Below are positions 62,592-64,000 of a stretch of DNA of 64,000 nucleotides, piece after piece. The position numbers and the translations under genes are program-made. Below the pieces are notes generated by a model, which was not told where the DNA came from, did no database searches, and saw only the letters and a list, made by a program, of their open reading frames with translations. Each line of letters opens with the position of its first letter. Positions within the stretch are counted from its first letter, which is position 1. Origin of the DNA: an uncultured Rubrobacteraceae bacterium (GTDB taxonomy: Bacteria > Actinomycetota > Rubrobacteria > Rubrobacterales > Rubrobacteraceae); the NCBI GenBank assembly GCA_902806095.1, contig CADCVF010000011.1:60405-124404 (forward strand), given 5' to 3'.

Positions 62592-63378
62592 ACGCCGTAA
62601 TCCCAACTCAGGCCCTCCGGTGGATCGGGGAAACGCTCCCCTCTCGCCCGAGGAGCGAAACCGGATGCTGCGGGCGGCGGCGCTGCGTCCGATCAACGTC
62701 ACGATGCTGGTGATCGGAGCGGGCGTCTTCGCAACCACCCTGGCATGGTGGTTGCTGCCTTTGACCCTCGTAACCTACGCTTCTCTGGTCTTCCTGGCCG
62801 CGAGAGACCCAATCTTCCAGCGCAAGGTCCTCGGGGGAGGCGAGGTTCCGAAGACATCCCCGAACGCCACAGAGAGCAGTGATGTCTCTCCCGAGCGCCG
62901 CGCCCGCTGGCTCCCCCGCGGAGCGACCCGCCTGAAGGTGGAGGCGGCCCTCGATGTCTACCGCAAGGTCGTCGCCGCTATCGTGACCTCAGACGACGTA
63001 ACCAGGACGGTCCTCGACGATGTGGTCCCCAGGCTGCACGCGGCGGCGGACCGGCTCGTGGACGTGGCCCAGGGTAGGGAGAGGGCCGCCGAAGTCGCGC
63101 GTGACCTTAGCCGGAACACCGGCTCTGCCGCACCGACTACCGCAAGACAGGAGAACCTGCGCGAGCTCGAAAGCAGGATAAGCGCCGCAGACGCCGAGAT
63201 CTCCGATACATACCAGGAGTTTCTGGACCTCAGGGCGAAGGTCGTCCGGATCTCCATAGATAGTGAGAACCCTGCCCGGTCGAACGACCTCAACGCTTCA
63301 CTCGACGGCCTCAATGCAAGGCTCGAAGCCCTCAGCGAACTCATGACCCCGCAAGGAGAGCCTCCCCGAGAGCACTGA
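62584..63378 (+). CDS. Membrane protein with coiled-coil cytoplasmic region, unknown
   Basis: 264 residues. Two hydrophobic segments (about 38-55 and 56-76), then a long charged helical region with coiled-coil character (about 105-264). GTG 62584 overlaps the end of the SAM-enzyme gene by 8 nt, so they are coupled. No family recognised. A structural or scaffold role is possible but unproven. Confidence 0.65.
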   Translation: MTERRNPNSGPPVDRGNAPLSPEERNRMLRAAALRPINVTMLVIGAGVFATTLAWWLLPLTLVTYASLVFLAARDPIFQRKVLGGGEVPKTSPNATESSDVSPERRARWLPRGATRLKVEAALDVYRKVVAAIVTSDDVTRTVLDDVVPRLHAAADRLVDVAQGRERAAEVARDLSRNTGSAAPTTARQENLRELESRISAADAEISDTYQEFLDLRAKVVRISIDSENPARSNDLNASLDGLNARLEALSELMTPQGEPPREH

Positions 63379-63443
63379 AAGCGGCTTCAGGTATCAGGCT
63401 CGACCTACCCCGAATCACGCATTCGGCTACAAGCGAAAACAAA

Positions 63444-63491
63444 GAGCTGACTGGCTGAAATGCTTGCCAAGAGGTTTGGACCTCTTTGCAA
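63444..63491. repeat. GCTGA repeat, copy 10 (right half only)
   Basis: GAGCTGACTGGCTGAAATGC followed by an 11/12-bp hairpin (63464-63475 with 63480-63491), ending 6 nt before the stop codon of the coiled-coil gene on the other strand. Confidence 0.75.
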
Positions 63492-63497
63492 CCTCCG

Positions 63498-64000
63498 CTA
63501 GGCCGAGCTCGCCCGCCAGCCCTGACCGTCGGTCTCCTCCTCGACGACCTCGGACCGGGGCGCAGGCCGGTGCATGGGGACACCGCCCAACTCCTGCCTG
63601 GACTCCTCCACCGAGATGAGCGAGTCCTGGAACCAGTTCTCCAACTGCCCCATGACGCGGTCCCGGTAAACCTCGGAACCGCCGGAGACCTCCTCAGCGT
63701 AGCGCTCCGCCCCGTCTATGATCTCTCTGGCCCGACGCTGCGTACGCCGGTGGAGCTCCGTCTCGGGGACCATCGCGTTAGCGTGGTGGTGGGCTTCCTC
63801 GATTATGCGCTGGGCCTCCTCCTCGGCCGCAGCGACTGTGGCCCCGCATTCCCGGCGAAGCGACTCGGCTTCAGCCAGCTCAGGAGGCAAGGATCCCCTT
63901 AGCTCGTCTAGCATCACAAGCAGATCAGACCGATCGACAACGGCCCGTCCTTTGCTCATCGGTACGCCGGATGCGTCCTGAACGATCGCCTCCAGCTCGT
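63498..64000 (-). CDS. Coiled-coil (DivIVA/ATP-synthase-B-like) protein, truncated by window edge
   Basis: At least 167 residues. The frame is open beyond ATG 63959 to the window edge (ELEAIVQDASGVPMSKGRAV), so the real start lies outside. SDLLVMLDELRGSLPPELAEAESL leads into a long coiled coil rich in Glu/Ala/Arg (EEEAQRIIEEAHHHANAM). It looks like the DivIVA-related polarity or scaffold proteins of actinobacteria; that is inference. The C-terminus is acidic and disordered. Confidence 0.7.
   Translation of the reverse strand, partial: ELEAIVQDASGVPMSKGRAVVDRSDLLVMLDELRGSLPPELAEAESLRRECGATVAAAEEEAQRIIEEAHHHANAMVPETELHRRTQRRAREIIDGAERYAEEVSGGSEVYRDRVMGQLENWFQDSLISVEESRQELGGVPMHRPAPRSEVVEEETDGQGWRASSA

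Overview
The window reads as chromosomal DNA of a high-GC actinobacterium, probably of the deep-branching Rubrobacter lineage (inference; no rRNA is present to prove it). The main evidence is gene order. Read leftwards on the minus strand it runs glmS, acpS, nnr, alr, tsaE, tsaB, rimI, tsaD, groEL, guaB3, guaA, which matches the order I know from Mycobacterium (glmS, nnr, alr, tsaE, tsaB, rimI, tsaD, groES, groEL, guaB2, guaB3, guaA). groES and guaB2 are not in their usual places. GTG and TTG starts are common, and several genes have a -10 box 6-8 nt from the start codon, which suggests leaderless mRNAs.

Layout, left to right. 1-535 is a deletion-damaged plasmalogen desaturase (CarF/TMEM189 type) cut by the window edge. 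663-4559 holds a DUF4230 protein, a YjzC-like small protein and a serine-synthesis pair (serA plus a class V aminotransferase). 4837-14169 is an amino-sugar uptake operon: GH20 hexosaminidase, Opp-type ABC importer, small membrane protein, solute-binding lipoprotein and Gfo/Idh oxidoreductase. 14388-23134 has an odd IlvD-like protein, gatB, an FHA-GGDEF cyclase, an HdeD-like membrane protein, gatCA and a GH15 enzyme. 23147-28942 has a flavoprotein remnant, folD, a CBS-type pyrophosphatase, pcrA and a methyltransferase. 29021-34308 has an Rrf2 regulator and the pstSCAB-phoU operon behind a Pho-box-like repeat. 34510-39552 has guaA, guaB3, three microproteins and groEL behind a CIRCE operator. 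39553-49316 carries the t6A genes and the alr/nnr/acpS block. 49369-52719 has a lipid kinase, an alcohol dehydrogenase remnant and glmS with a clear glmS ribozyme. 52720-64000 has acyltransferases, cell-wall enzymes, ltaE-rnhC-acyP, a GT2-GtrA-GAF fusion, a SAM-cleaving enzyme and coiled-coil proteins.

The most unusual feature is non-coding. At least ten intergenic sites carry one family of composite inverted repeats: TCAGC boxes on the left, GCTGA boxes on the right, GC-rich hairpins between the boxes, often a CTTGCGCAAG-like centre, and usually an outer perfect hairpin of 11-20 bp that touches or overlaps a neighbouring stop codon. The loops and stems differ from copy to copy but keep their pairing. 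The arrangement resembles the REP/BIME elements of other bacteria, but I do not recognise this family. Three genes in the window are deletion or frameshift remnants, so the region shows real decay as well as conserved housekeeping order. No tRNA, rRNA, CRISPR array, transposase or prophage gene was seen.
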